Notes: a model not told the origin generated them from the sequence alone. Counted from the stretch's first letter, positions 35,155-44,672 are shown. The stretch: 57,610 bases of DNA from Streptomyces misionensis (GCF_007896895.1 NZ_VOGW01000087.1:1-57610), one strand, 5' to 3'. Translations and numbers: made by a program.

Positions 35155-36135
35155 GTGAGGATCTTCGGCAAGGGACGGCACCGGCCCTCCGCCTCCTGGC
35201 GGCAGGCCACCGACCGCGCGTTCACGCTCATCGGCGACGGCCGGTACGAGGACGCGGGCGAACTGCTGACCCGCGCCGCCGACCTGGAACCCTGGCTGTC
35301 CGAGTCCTGGTTCAACCTGGCCCTGCTGCACAAGTTCCGGCACGACTGGGAGCAGGCCCGCGCCGCCGGGCTGCGCGCCGTCGCCCTGCTCGAGCGGGAG
35401 TCCGGCGCGCCCGACTGGTGGAACGTGGGCATCGCCGCCACCGCCCTCCAGGACTGGCCGCTGGCCCGCCGCGCCTGGCAGGCGTACGGGCTCAAGGTGC
35501 CCGGGGGCGTCGCGGCCGCCGGGGAACCGCTCGGCATGGAGCTGGGCAGCGCCGCCGTACGGCTCTCCCCGGAGGGTGAGGCCGAAGTGGTGTGGGGCCG
35601 CCGCCTGGACCCCGCGCGGATCGAGGTGCTCTCCATCCCGCTGCCGTCTTCCGGTCGGCGCTGGGGCGAGGTCGTGCTGCACGACGGCGTCCCGCACGGT
35701 GAGCGCACCACCTCCGCCGGGCACAGCTACCCGGTCTTCGACGAGATCGAGCTGTGGGCGCCCTCGCCCGTGCCCACCTGGGTGGTGCTGCTGGAGGCGG
35801 CCACCGAGGCGGACCGGGACGCGCTGGAGCAGCTGGCCGCCGACGCCGGGTTCGCGGCGGAGGACTGGTCGTCCTCGGTGCGGCTGCTGTGCCGGATGTG
35901 CAGCGAGTCCCGGATGCCGTCGGACGAGGGCGACGGGGTGCACCTCGACCCGCACGACCACAGCGAACCCGGTCATCCGGGCCCGCTGGGTCATCGCACC
36001 GACGGCCAGCTGTGGGTCCCCGAGCGCGAGTGCGGGGTGGCCGCGCCGCCCTCGCTGGTGCGGGGGCTGCTGGACGGCTGGGTGGCCGACAGCCCCGATT
36101 CGAGGGACTGGCGGGACTTGGAAGAGGTTTGCTGA
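35155..36135 (+). CDS. tetratricopeptide-repeat protein of unknown function
   Basis: 326 aa from a GTG at 35155 preceded by CAGGCGGGA. Residues about 20-120 form two to three TPR units (WRQATDRAFTLIGDGRYEDAGELL, ESWFNLALLHKFRHDWEQA, WWNVGIAATALQDWPLARRAW). The C-terminal two-thirds (RIEVLSIPLPSSGRRWGEVVLHDGV to the end) is conserved in actinobacteria but has no named fold; it has CRMCSES and a late ERECG. It is cytosolic by appearance. The upstream gap (34946-35154) holds only a 10-bp palindrome ACCCATGGGT. Confidence 0.78.
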   Translation: MRIFGKGRHRPSASWRQATDRAFTLIGDGRYEDAGELLTRAADLEPWLSESWFNLALLHKFRHDWEQARAAGLRAVALLERESGAPDWWNVGIAATALQDWPLARRAWQAYGLKVPGGVAAAGEPLGMELGSAAVRLSPEGEAEVVWGRRLDPARIEVLSIPLPSSGRRWGEVVLHDGVPHGERTTSAGHSYPVFDEIELWAPSPVPTWVVLLEAATEADRDALEQLAADAGFAAEDWSSSVRLLCRMCSESRMPSDEGDGVHLDPHDHSEPGHPGPLGHRTDGQLWVPERECGVAAPPSLVRGLLDGWVADSPDSRDWRDLEEVC

Positions 36136-36208
36136 GCAGCCGGTGACCGGCCACCTTTAGGCTGTACACGCAGAATTTTCTAGGCTTGCAGGAAGGCGTA
36201 CGTCGGTC

Positions 36209-36859
36209 ATGGCGCAGCAGGACACCGATCAGCAGCACGCGGGCGTGCTCCCCGTCGACGACGAGGGCTATGTCGTGGACACGGAGGACTGCGAGGGGCG
36301 CGAGAAGGCCTGGCGGGAGAGCGGGACCTCGCGCCCGATCACGGTCGTCGGCAACCCGGTGCTGCACAAGGAGTGCAGGGACGTCACCGAGTTCGGCGAG
36401 GAGCTGCGGCAGCTGGTCGCCGACATGTTCGCCAGCCAGCGCACCGCCGAGGGCGTGGGGCTGGCCGCCAACCAGATCGGCGTCGATCGGAAGGTCTTCG
36501 TCTACGACTGCCAGGACGACGAGGGCGTCCGGCACGTCGGCGTGGTGTGCAACCCGAAGCTCGTCGAGCTGCCCGCGGACAAGCGCCGGCTGGACGACAA
36601 CAACGAGGGCTGCCTGTCCGTGCCCGGCGCCTACGCCGCGCTCGCGCGTCCCGACTACGCCGAGGTGACCGGCCAGGACGAGCAGGGCAACCCGATCAAG
36701 GTCCGCGGCACCGGGTACTTCGCACGGTGTTTGCAGCACGAGACCGACCACCTCTACGGCTACCTCTACATCGACCGGCTGTCCAAGCGGGACCGCAAGG
36801 ACGCGCTGCGGCAGATGGCCGAGAACGAGCCGCGCTACCCCGTGGTCGCCAACGACTAG
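36209..36859 (+). CDS. def: peptide deformylase
   Basis: 216 aa. Removes the N-formyl group from nascent peptides. The three PDF motifs are intact: [10 protein letters not shown] (I), EGCLSVPG (II, metal-binding Cys) and QHETDHLYG (III, the HExxH-type zinc/iron site). An N-terminal extension of about 40 residues precedes the domain, common in Streptomyces. Start ATG at 36209. Confidence 0.95.
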   Translation: MAQQDTDQQHAGVLPVDDEGYVVDTEDCEGREKAWRESGTSRPITVVGNPVLHKECRDVTEFGEELRQLVADMFASQRTAEGVGLAANQIGVDRKVFVYDCQDDEGVRHVGVVCNPKLVELPADKRRLDDNNEGCLSVPGAYAALARPDYAEVTGQDEQGNPIKVRGTGYFARCLQHETDHLYGYLYIDRLSKRDRKDALRQMAENEPRYPVVAND

Positions 36860-36875
36860 CCTTCATCGGGTGGTT

Positions 36876-36910
36876 GGGCGCCCGGCCGGGATCACCCCGG
36901 CCGGGCGCCC
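36876..36910 (+). terminator. def terminator
   Basis: A perfect 15-bp stem (36876-36890 with 36896-36910), loop ATCAC, followed by TTCTTCTT. The remaining 250 bp to the terpene cyclase hold no gene; a hairpin GCACGCCC/GGGCGTGC near 37102-37128 lies in the cyclase leader. Confidence 0.8.
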
Positions 36911-37158
36911 TTCTTCTTGCCCTCCGCTTCTCCTCTTTCGCTCATCACTGCGCCGTACAACTGGTCGCTTCCTTGGTTGCCGATGATCATCTCTCGGTCA
37001 CACAAGAGGGGCTTCTCGGCACCATGGGGTAGTGAGTGAAGCAAATCCGTTCCCATAGTGGTCAGTTGTGGTGCTGAATGGGGAGTGGGGACAGGCAACG
37101 GCGCACGCCCGGCACCACCCGGGGCGTGCGTATCCGGCGGCTGAGAGGGGTTTGTTCT

Positions 37159-38244
37159 GTGCAAGCTTTCCCACGCAGCACCACAGAGTCACCGACGGCG
37201 GTCGTGGTACCACCCTCACTGGCACTCTCGGTGATCGAGTCACGTTTTCCCCGGCGACTGCACCCGTATTGGCCCCGGCTCCAGGAGAAGACCCGGCGGT
37301 GGCTGATGGAAAAACGGCTGATGCCGGCGGAGAAGGTACGCGAGTACGCGGACGATCTGCGCTACACCGACCTGATGGCGGGCTACTACACGGACGCCGC
37401 CGACGACGTGCTCCAGGCCATTGCGGACTACAGCGCCTGGTTCTTCGTCTGGGACGACCGTCACGACCGCGACATCGTGCACGGCCGGGTGGGCGACTGG
37501 CGGCGGCTGCGGCACCGGCTGCACGCGGCACTCGATGCTCCCCGGCACCACCTGCACCATCCGGACCCGCTGGTCGCGGGCTTCGCCGACAGCGTGCTGC
37601 GACTGAACGGGTTCCTGCCGGGCACCTGGAACCAGCGGTTCGCCCGGCACTTCCACGCGGTCATCGAGGCCTACGACCGTGAATTCCGCAATCGCCTCCG
37701 GGGGTACATACCCGGTGTCCGGGAATACCTGGCACTGCGCCGGCTGACCTTCGCGCACTGGATCTGGACGGACCTGCTGGAACCCAGCGCCGGATGCGAA
37801 CTCCCGGACGTCGTCCGCAGGCACCCGGCCTATCGCCGTGCCGCCCTGCTCAGTCAGGAATTCGCCGCCTGGTACAACGACCTCTGTTCCCTTCCCAAGG
37901 AAATAGCGGGCGACGAGGTCCACAATCTCGGAATCAGTCTCATCACCCATGAGGGGCTGACTCTGAAAGAGGCGGTGGACGATCTCAGGCGGCGCGTCGA
38001 GGTGTGCGTTCACGAATTCCTCGACGCCGAGCGCGAGGCCCTTGAATTCGCGGACGCACTTGCCGACGGCACGGTCCGCGGGAAGGAATTGAGCACCGCC
38101 GTCCGCTCCTGCGTCGGCAATATGCGCAACTGGTTCAGCTCCGTCTACTGGTTCCACCACGAGTCCGGCCGGTACATGGTGGACAGCTGGGACGACCGCT
38201 CCACGCCCCCGTACGTCACGAACGAAGCGGCAGGTGAGTCATGA
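37159..38244 (+). CDS. eizS: epi-isozizaene synthase (class I sesquiterpene cyclase)
   Basis: 361 aa. Cyclises farnesyl diphosphate to epi-isozizaene, precursor of the sesquiterpene antibiotic albaflavenone. With the GTG at 37159 as residue 1 (GAGAGGGG 8 bp upstream) the numbering matches the S. coelicolor enzyme: aspartate-rich D99-D100-R-H-D103, the NSE triad N240, S244, E248 (NDLCSLPKE), and the pocket aromatics F95, F96, F198 and W203. The RYM segment near the C terminus is the diphosphate-sensing Arg-Tyr pair. The same length as the known enzyme supports this start. It overlaps the P450 gene by 4 bp (ATGA). Confidence 0.95.
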   Translation: MQAFPRSTTESPTAVVVPPSLALSVIESRFPRRLHPYWPRLQEKTRRWLMEKRLMPAEKVREYADDLRYTDLMAGYYTDAADDVLQAIADYSAWFFVWDDRHDRDIVHGRVGDWRRLRHRLHAALDAPRHHLHHPDPLVAGFADSVLRLNGFLPGTWNQRFARHFHAVIEAYDREFRNRLRGYIPGVREYLALRRLTFAHWIWTDLLEPSAGCELPDVVRRHPAYRRAALLSQEFAAWYNDLCSLPKEIAGDEVHNLGISLITHEGLTLKEAVDDLRRRVEVCVHEFLDAEREALEFADALADGTVRGKELSTAVRSCVGNMRNWFSSVYWFHHESGRYMVDSWDDRSTPPYVTNEAAGES

Positions 38245-39614
38245 CCGTCGAGTCTGTGCAGCCCCAGACCTCCGGCACCCCGGCGCAGTTGCGCGAACCA
38301 CCCCTGGCCGGGGGCGCCGTCCCCGTGTTCGGGCACGGTCTGCAACTGGTCCGCGACCCGCTGGACTTCATGTCCCGGCTGCGCGACCACGGCGACATCG
38401 TGCGCCTCAGGCTCGGCCCCAAGACCGTGTACGCGGTCACCACCCCCGAGCTCACCGGCGCGCTCGCCCTCAGCCCCGACTTCAAGATCGACGGCCCGGT
38501 CTGGGAGTCCCTGGTGGGCCTGCTCGGCAAGGAGGGCGTGGCCACCGCCAACGGCCCCGTGCACCGGCGCCAGCGGCGCACCATCCAGCCGGCGTTCCGG
38601 ATGGACGCGATCCCGGCCTACGGTCCGATCATGGAGGAGGAGGCGCACGCCCTGACCGAGCGCTGGCGCCCCGGCGAGACCGTCGACTGCACCTCGGAGT
38701 CCTTCCGGGTGGCCGTCCGCATGGCCGCCCGCTGTCTGCTGCGCGGCGCCTTCATGGACGAGCGCGCGGAGCGGCTGAGCACCGACCTGGCCACCGTTTT
38801 CCGTGGTATGTACCGGCGGATGGTGGTCCCGCTGGGGCCGCTGTACCGGCTGCCGTTTCCGGCCAACCGCGAATTCAACCGCGCCCTGGCCGATTTGCAT
38901 CTGCTGGTGGACGAGATCGTCGCCGAGCGGAGGGCATCCGGTCAAAAGCCGGACGATTTGCTGACGGCATTGCTGGAGGCGAAGGACGACAATGGTGAGC
39001 CCATCGGGGAACAGGAGATCCACGATCAGGTCGTGGCGATAATCACCCCCGGTGCCGAAACGATCGCGTCCACGATCATGTGGCTGCTCCAGGCGCTCGC
39101 GGAACACCCGGAGCACGCGGAGAAGGTGCGCGCCGAGGTCGAATCCGTGACCGGCGGCCGGCCTGTGGGATTCGAGCACGTCCGCTCCCTCAGGCACACC
39201 AACAATCTCATCCTGGAGGCCATCCGGCTGCGTCCCGCCGTATGGATTCTGACGCGCCGGGCGACCGCCGACACCGCGCTCGGCGACTATCGCATTCCGG
39301 CCGGGGCGGACATCATCTACAGCCCGTACGCCATTCAGCGCGACCCCCGCTCGTACGACCGCCACCTCGACTTCGACCCGGACCGGTGGCTGCCGGAGCG
39401 GGCCAAGGAGGTGCCGAAGTACGCCATGAGCCCCTTCAGCGTCGGCAACCGCAAGTGCCCCAGCGACCACTTCTCGATGGCCCAGCTGAGCCTGATCACC
39501 GCGGCGGTCACGGCCAGGTACCGCTTCGAACCGGCCGCCGATTCTCGAGACACGGTCCGTGTGGGCATCACCCTGCGCCCGGACAACCTGCGGCTGCGGC
39601 CGCTGCCCTGGTAG
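38241..39614 (+). CDS. cyp170A1: cytochrome P450 CYP170A1-type, albaflavenone synthase
   Basis: 457 aa. P450 marks: ExxR as E326-x-x-R329 in the K helix, heme-ligand Cys406 in [13 protein letters not shown], and an I-helix segment TPGAETIAS (about 269-277). It oxidises epi-isozizaene in two steps to albaflavenone. CYP170A1 has also been reported to moonlight as a farnesene synthase through acidic motifs; the matching acidic stretch EAKDD is seen at 246-250. Translation is coupled to the cyclase. Redox partners are not in the window. Confidence 0.94.
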   Translation: MTVESVQPQTSGTPAQLREPPLAGGAVPVFGHGLQLVRDPLDFMSRLRDHGDIVRLRLGPKTVYAVTTPELTGALALSPDFKIDGPVWESLVGLLGKEGVATANGPVHRRQRRTIQPAFRMDAIPAYGPIMEEEAHALTERWRPGETVDCTSESFRVAVRMAARCLLRGAFMDERAERLSTDLATVFRGMYRRMVVPLGPLYRLPFPANREFNRALADLHLLVDEIVAERRASGQKPDDLLTALLEAKDDNGEPIGEQEIHDQVVAIITPGAETIASTIMWLLQALAEHPEHAEKVRAEVESVTGGRPVGFEHVRSLRHTNNLILEAIRLRPAVWILTRRATADTALGDYRIPAGADIIYSPYAIQRDPRSYDRHLDFDPDRWLPERAKEVPKYAMSPFSVGNRKCPSDHFSMAQLSLITAAVTARYRFEPAADSRDTVRVGITLRPDNLRLRPLPW

Positions 39615-39645
39615 TAGGGCCGGGGCGTCGCCTGCCGGCGCGCGT

Positions 39646-40608
39646 TCAGGCGGCCTGCGGGCCCCGGAACGCGCGCCGGTAGGCGTTCGGGGTGGTGCCG
39701 AGCGCCCGGACGAACTGATGGCGCAGCGCGGCCGCCGTGCCGAACCCGGTGCGGGCGGCGATCGCGTCCACGGTCTCGTCCGTGCCCTCCAGCAACTCCT
39801 GGGCGCACAGCACCCGTTGGCGCAGAATCCAGCGGTAGGGGGTGGTCCCGGTCTCCTGCTGGAAGCGGCGGGCGAAGGTGCGCGGGGCCATGTGGGCGCG
39901 GGCGGCGAGCTGCTCCACGGTCACCTCCGTGTCCAGGTGCTCCCCCATCCACACCAGCACCTCGCCGACGGTGTCGCAGGGGGCTTTGGGCAGCGGCCGC
40001 TCGATGTACTGGGCCTGGCCGCCGTCCCGGTGCGGGGGTACCACCATCCGCCGGGCGATCTTGTTGGCGACCTCCGGGCCCTGCTCCTTGCGCACCAGGT
40101 GCAGACAGGCGTCGATGCCGGCCGCGGTGCCGGCGGAGGTGATCACCGGGTCCTCGTCCACGTACAGCACGTCCGGTTCCACGGCGAGCCGGGGATAGCG
40201 CCGGGCCAGCTGCTCGGCATGGTGCCAGTGCACCGCGCACCGCCGTCCGTCCAGCAGCCCCGCGGCGGCCAGCACGAACACCCCCGAGCAGACGCTCAGC
40301 ACCCGGCAGCCGCGCTCGACCGCCCGGCGCAGCGCGTCCAGGAGCTCCGGCGGATAGTCCCGCTCCACATAGCTCTCGCCGGCGGGCACGGCGATCAGAT
40401 CGGCCTCCTCCAGCCGCTCCAGGCCGTGCGGGGTGGAGACGGTGAACCCGCAGTGGGTGGCGAGGTCGGGGCCCTCGGCCGAGACCACGGCGAAGTCGTA
40501 CACCGGCAGTCCCTCGTCGCTGCGGTCGATGCCGAACACCTCGCAGACGACGCCCAGCTCGAAGGGGTGCACTCCGTTCAGCAGCACGGCGGCCACGTTC
40601 TTCAGCAT
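39646..40608 (-). CDS. nrdS: AraC/GlxA-type transcriptional regulator NrdS
   Basis: 320 aa. N-terminal DJ-1/PfpI-like domain (VAAVLLNGVHPFELGVVCEVFGID to RPLPKAP) with the nucleophile-elbow-like CSGVFVLAAAG, then an AraC HTH pair (VEQLAARAHMAPRTFARRFQQETGTTPYRWI and VDAIAARTGFGTAAALRHQFVRALGTTP, outlined). It lies 248 bp downstream of nrdB on the same strand, the position of nrdS in the S. coelicolor nrdABS operon. Its target and ligand are not known to me. Inverted repeats GTCCTGCC/GGCAGGAC (40656-40663, 40684-40691) lie just upstream. Confidence 0.83.
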   Translation of the reverse strand: MLKNVAAVLLNGVHPFELGVVCEVFGIDRSDEGLPVYDFAVVSAEGPDLATHCGFTVSTPHGLERLEEADLIAVPAGESYVERDYPPELLDALRRAVERGCRVLSVCSGVFVLAAAGLLDGRRCAVHWHHAEQLARRYPRLAVEPDVLYVDEDPVITSAGTAAGIDACLHLVRKEQGPEVANKIARRMVVPPHRDGGQAQYIERPLPKAPCDTVGEVLVWMGEHLDTEVTVEQLAARAHMAPRTFARRFQQETGTTPYRWILRQRVLCAQELLEGTDETVDAIAARTGFGTAAALRHQFVRALGTTPNAYRRAFRGPQAA

Positions 40609-40700
40609 GACCCCAGTGTGCCGCAGCACTGGCAGTAATTCGAGGGTGTACGGCAGTCCTGCCACTCCCGGTCAGCAGTGTCCGGCAGGACAGTAGTGGC

Positions 40701-40943
40701 ATGACTGGAAACCAGATCCAAGGCCTGATCGGAATGACCGCCACTCTCGGCATCCTGGTCCTCCTGGTCCTCCCCTCCGTGCTCGGCATCCTGCGCGACA
40801 GGCGCATCGACCGGCAGATCAGGAAGGCCCAGGAGGCCCACCGGGAGCAGGAGGCTCAGAAGTCCTCGTCCAGATCGACGGTGCCCTCCACCGCCACCTG
40901 GTACGCCGACGGGCGGCGCTCGAAGAAGTTGGTCAGCTCCTGA
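40701..40943 (+). CDS. small membrane protein antisense to the nrdB end
   Basis: 80 aa. One strong transmembrane helix (TATLGILVLLVLPSVLGIL, about 13-31) and a basic, Gln-rich cytosolic helix (RDRRIDRQIRKAQEAHREQEAQ). Codons 1-52 use G/C at nearly every third position, arguing that it is translated. The last 29 codons lie antisense to the C terminus of nrdB (40856-40943) and have less bias, so the conserved part ends near 40860. It sits on the opposite strand in the gap between nrdB and nrdS. No good ribosome-binding site. Function unknown. Confidence 0.62.
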   Translation: MTGNQIQGLIGMTATLGILVLLVLPSVLGILRDRRIDRQIRKAQEAHREQEAQKSSSRSTVPSTATWYADGRRSKKLVSS

Positions 40944-41872
40944 ACGCCCTGGAGCTCCATGAAGGAGAAGGGGTTCTCGGAGCCGTAGACCGGCGCGAAG
41001 CCCAGCCGGGTCAGCCGCTGGTCGGCCACGCACTCCAGGTACTGCCGCATCGACTCGGTGTTCATGCCCGGGAGGCCGTCACCGCACAGGTCGCGCGCGA
41101 ACTGCAGCTCGGCCTCGACGGCCTCCCGCAGCATGTCGGTGACCTCCTGCCGGAGCCGGTCGTCGAACAGCTCCGGCTCCTCCTTGCGGACGGTGTCGAC
41201 CACGTCGAAGGCGAAGGACATGTGCATCGTCTCGTCGCGGAACACCCAGTTGGTGCCGGTCGCCAGGCCGTGCAGCAGGCCCCGGCTGCGGAACCAGTAG
41301 ACGTACGCGAAGGCGCCGTAGAAGAACAGGCCCTCGATGCACGCGGCGAAGCAGATCAGGTTGAGCAGGAAGCGCCGGCGGTCCGCCTGCGTCTCCAGGC
41401 GGTCGATCTTGTCCACCGAGTCGATCCACTTGAAGCAGAACTCGGCCTTCTCGCGGATCGAGGGGATGTTCTCGACGGCCGCGAACGCCGCCGTCCGGTC
41501 GTCCGGGTCGGGCAGGTAGGTGTCCAGGAGCGTCAGATAGAACTGGACGTGCACGGCCTCCTCGAACAGCTGGCGGCTCAGGTAGAGCCGCGCCTCGGGG
41601 GAGTTGATGTGCTTGTACAGCGTGAGCACCAGGTTGTTGGCGACGATCGAGTCACCCGTCGCGAAGAACGCGACCAGGCGGCCGATCAGATGCTGCTCGG
41701 CCGGGCTGAGCTTCGCGAGGTCGGCGACGTCCGAGTGGAGGTCGACCTCCTCCACGGTCCAGGTGTTCTTGATGGCGTCCCGGTAGCGCTCGTAGAAGTC
41801 GGGGTAGCGCATGGGGCGCAGGGTCAGTTCGAAGCCCGGGTCGAGCAGGTTGGTGTGTCGTTCGGTCTTCAC
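40856..41872 (-). CDS. nrdB: class Ia ribonucleotide reductase, beta (radical) subunit
   Basis: 338 aa from a GTG at 41872 that overlaps the nrdA stop (GTGA). R2 ferritin-like fold with diiron ligands in FATGDSIVANN, QLFEEAVHVQFY (ExxH) and RDETMHMSFAFD (ExxH). The acidic C-terminal tail VEGTVDLDEDF is the peptide that docks into NrdA. It uses oxygen to make the tyrosyl radical for dNTP synthesis. Streptomycetes also carry a B12-dependent NrdJ elsewhere. Confidence 0.93.
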   Translation of the reverse strand: MKTERHTNLLDPGFELTLRPMRYPDFYERYRDAIKNTWTVEEVDLHSDVADLAKLSPAEQHLIGRLVAFFATGDSIVANNLVLTLYKHINSPEARLYLSRQLFEEAVHVQFYLTLLDTYLPDPDDRTAAFAAVENIPSIREKAEFCFKWIDSVDKIDRLETQADRRRFLLNLICFAACIEGLFFYGAFAYVYWFRSRGLLHGLATGTNWVFRDETMHMSFAFDVVDTVRKEEPELFDDRLRQEVTDMLREAVEAELQFARDLCGDGLPGMNTESMRQYLECVADQRLTRLGFAPVYGSENPFSFMELQGVQELTNFFERRPSAYQVAVEGTVDLDEDF

Positions 41873-44232
41873 TGGCAGGCCTCGCAGGACTCGGGGTTTT
41901 CCAGGGAGCAGGCGACGGCGTCGGGGTCGGCGACCTGCTGGACGGGGATGGTCTGCTGCGCCCGGGCGGCACGGGCGATCCGGGTCGCCGGGCGCGAGCG
42001 CAGGTAGTACGTCGTCTTCAGCCCGGACTTCCAGGCGTACGCGTACATCGAGGAGAGCTTGCCGATGGTCGGCGTCTCCATGAACAGGTTCAGGGACTGC
42101 GCCTGGTCGAGGAAGGGGGTGCGCGCCGCCGCCATGTCGATCAGACCGCGCTGCGGGATCTCCCAGGCCGTGCGGTACAGCGCCCGCACCTCCTCGGGGA
42201 TCCACGCGAAGCCCTGCACCGAGCCGTTGGACTCGCGCAGCGCCTCCCGGGTGCGCGCGTCCCAGACGCCCAGCTCCTTCAGGTCCTGCACCAGGTAGGA
42301 GTTGACCTGGAGGAACTCCCCGGACAGCGTCTCGCGCTTGAACAGGTTGGACACCTGCGGCTCGATGCACTCGTACACGCCCGCGATGGAGGCGATGGTG
42401 GCCGTCGGCGCGATCGCCAGCAGCAGCGAGTTGCGCAGGCCGACCGCGGCGATCCGCGTGCGCAGCGCCGCCCAGCGCTCGGGCCAGGTCTCCTGGACGC
42501 CGTAGTGGTCGGGGTGCAGCACCCCGCGCGCGGTACGGGTCCGCTCCCAGGCCGGCAGCGGGCCGTTGCGCTCGGCGAGGTCGGCGGACGCCTCGTACGC
42601 GGCGAGCATGATCCGCTCGGCGATCCGGGTGGACAGTGCCTTCGCCTCGGGGGAGTCGAAGGGCAGCCGCAGCTTGAAGAAGACGTCCTGGAGACCCATC
42701 GCGCCGAGGCCCACCGGACGCCACTTGGCGTTGGAGCGGCCGGCCTGCTCGGTCGGGTAGAAGTTGATGTCCACGACGCGGTCGAGGAAGGTGACGGCCG
42801 TGCGGACGGTCTCGTCGAGCCGCTCCCAGTCGATGTCCTGCGCCGCCGTGTCGACGAACGCGCCCAGGTTGACGGAGCCCAGGTTGCAGACCGCCGTCTC
42901 GCCGTCGTCGGTGACCTCCAGGATCTCCGTGCAGAGGTTGGAGGAGTGGATGACCTGGCCCGGCTCGGCGGTCTGGTTGGCGGTGCGGTTGGCGGCGTCC
43001 TTGAAGGTCATCCAGCCCTGGCCGGTCTGCGCGAGGGTGCGCATCATCCGGCCGTACAGCTCACGGGCGGGCATGGTCTTCTTCGCCAGCCCCTTGCGCT
43101 CCGCCGCGCGGTAGGCGGCGTCGAACGCGTCGCCCCACAGGTCCACCAGCTCCGGCACGTCCGACGGGGAGAACAGCGACCATTGCTCGTCGGCGTCCAC
43201 CCGGCGCATGAACTCGTCCGGCACCCAGTGCGCGAGGTTCAGGTTGTGCGTGCGGCGGGCGTCCTCACCGGTGTTGTCCCGCAGCTCCAGGAACTCCTCG
43301 ATGTCGGAGTGCCAGGTCTCCAGGTACACCGCGGCCGCGCCCTTGCGCCGGCCGCCCTGGTTCACCGCGGCCACCGAGGCGTCCAGGGTCTTCAGGAACG
43401 GCACGATGCCGTTGGAGTGCCCGTTGGTGCCCCGGATCAGCGAACCGCGGGCCCGGATGCGGGAGTACGACAGCCCGATGCCGCCCGCGTGCTTGGAGAG
43501 CCGGGCGACCTGGTGGTAGCGGTCGTAGATGGAGTCCAGCTCGTCCAGCGGGGAGTCGAGGAGGTAGCAGGACGACATCTGGGGGTGCCGGGTGCCGGAG
43601 TTGAACAGCGTGGGGGAGGAGGGCAGGTAGTCGAGCCGGCTCATGAGCCCGTAGAGCGCGGCGACCTCGTCCACCGAGCGGACGGAGTCGTCCTCGGCCA
43701 GCCCCGCGGCGACCCGCAGCATGAAGTGCTGGGGCGTCTCGACGACCTTGCGGGTGATCGGGTGGCGCAGCAGGTAGCGGCTGTACAGGGTGCGCAGGCC
43801 GAAGTAGCCGAAGCGGTCGTCGGCGCCCGTGTCCACCAGCGCGTCCAGCCGGGCGGCGTGGATCCGCGCGAACTCGGCGGTGCGGTCGGCGATGAGGCCT
43901 TCGCGGTGTCCGACGGCGACCGACTCGGTGAACGAGGTCACGCCCTGCGAGGCGGCCTCGGCCCGGATGGAGACGGTCAGCAGCCGGGCGGCGAGCCGCG
44001 AGTACGCGGGGTCCTCGGAGATCAGGCCGGCCGCGGCCTCGGTCGCGAGCTCGCGCAGCTCCGCCTCGTCGGCGTGGGCCGACCGGCCGCGCAGCGTGGC
44101 GGCGGCGACCCGGCCGGGGTCGGCGTCGGGGAGGTCTGCGGTCAGCTCGGTCAGGGTCCGCAGCAGCGCGGCACCGGGACCGTCGTTCTCCAGACCCGGA
44201 ATTGATGCCGGGTCGGCTGGCGCGATGGTCAC
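41869..44232 (-). CDS. nrdA: class Ia ribonucleotide reductase, alpha (catalytic) subunit
   Basis: 787 aa from the GTG at 44232 with GGGAGAG about 6 bp upstream. Catalytic-barrel segments: SSCYLLDS, the active-site NLCTEILE, CNLGSVNLG, and C-terminal Tyr-Tyr KTTYYLRSRP. The C-terminal redox pair is CEAC in ESCEACQ. The first ~110 residues before SRLAARLLTVSI show no recognisable ATP-cone motif (no VxKRDG-like stretch). The outer open frame to 44448 runs into the riboswitch and is not used. Regulated by the cobalamin riboswitch upstream. Confidence 0.94.
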   Translation of the reverse strand: MTIAPADPASIPGLENDGPGAALLRTLTELTADLPDADPGRVAAATLRGRSAHADEAELRELATEAAAGLISEDPAYSRLAARLLTVSIRAEAASQGVTSFTESVAVGHREGLIADRTAEFARIHAARLDALVDTGADDRFGYFGLRTLYSRYLLRHPITRKVVETPQHFMLRVAAGLAEDDSVRSVDEVAALYGLMSRLDYLPSSPTLFNSGTRHPQMSSCYLLDSPLDELDSIYDRYHQVARLSKHAGGIGLSYSRIRARGSLIRGTNGHSNGIVPFLKTLDASVAAVNQGGRRKGAAAVYLETWHSDIEEFLELRDNTGEDARRTHNLNLAHWVPDEFMRRVDADEQWSLFSPSDVPELVDLWGDAFDAAYRAAERKGLAKKTMPARELYGRMMRTLAQTGQGWMTFKDAANRTANQTAEPGQVIHSSNLCTEILEVTDDGETAVCNLGSVNLGAFVDTAAQDIDWERLDETVRTAVTFLDRVVDINFYPTEQAGRSNAKWRPVGLGAMGLQDVFFKLRLPFDSPEAKALSTRIAERIMLAAYEASADLAERNGPLPAWERTRTARGVLHPDHYGVQETWPERWAALRTRIAAVGLRNSLLLAIAPTATIASIAGVYECIEPQVSNLFKRETLSGEFLQVNSYLVQDLKELGVWDARTREALRESNGSVQGFAWIPEEVRALYRTAWEIPQRGLIDMAAARTPFLDQAQSLNLFMETPTIGKLSSMYAYAWKSGLKTTYYLRSRPATRIARAARAQQTIPVQQVADPDAVACSLENPESCEACQ

Positions 44233-44343
44233 GTGGGGCTCTCCCTCGCTCGGCACGGGGGCCTGGCGGAGGGCAGGGGGCAGCCACGAGCGCACACGGC
44301 GTCGCGTCCACCGGCCCACTCCACGAGGCCCGGACGTCTCAGG

Positions 44344-44368
44344 GCACCCGGACCGGACGGCCGGGTGC
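44344..44368 (-). promoter_or_regulatory. hairpin in the nrdA leader (candidate riboswitch expression platform)
   Basis: GCACCCGG (44344-44351) pairs with CCGGGTGC (44361-44368). It lies just downstream of the cobalamin aptamer and shares its last base with the P1 stem, so the two are near-exclusive or stack. No T-run follows, so Rho-independent termination is not evident from sequence alone. Confidence 0.45.
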
Positions 44369-44471
44369 GCTGTCGGCAGGTCCTCGGACTGACTCCTGTG
44401 CGCGGATACGCGCAAGTACACCGTTGCGGGACAGTTCCGGATTCGCACCGGATTCCCCTGCGGCGACAGCG
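44368..44471 (-). promoter_or_regulatory. cobalamin riboswitch of nrdABS
   Basis: On the minus strand, the conserved blocks GGGGAATCCGGTGCGAATCC, ACTGTCCCGCAACGGT and GTCCGAGGACCTGCC (the B12 box) occur in order. They are closed by an 8-bp P1 stem (CGCTGTCG 44368-44375 with CGACAGCG 44464-44471). The aptamer ends 136 nt before the nrdA GTG. A coenzyme-B12 riboswitch repressing the class Ia operon when B12-dependent NrdJ can work is established in Streptomyces. Confidence 0.93.
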
Positions 44472-44672
44472 AGCATGAGCATACATCTAGTGCCGGGCTG
44501 CCGTGTCACCCCCAGATGTTGTGTCGCCGTGGTATCAGAGCGTCAGCTCGTCAGCGGGGAGAGTGACGTCGTCCGGCTCCGGCGGGCGATTCCCGTCCCG
44601 GTCGGGCGTGCGGACGGAACCCGGCCGTTCGCGGAGCCGGTGGGCGCCGCGCGGGCAGAGCGCGCACGACGA

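Noticed and set aside
44233..44448. 72-codon N-terminal extension of NrdA
   Set aside because: It lies over the cobalamin aptamer and its downstream hairpin; the GTG at 44232 has the ribosome-binding site and begins the conserved protein.
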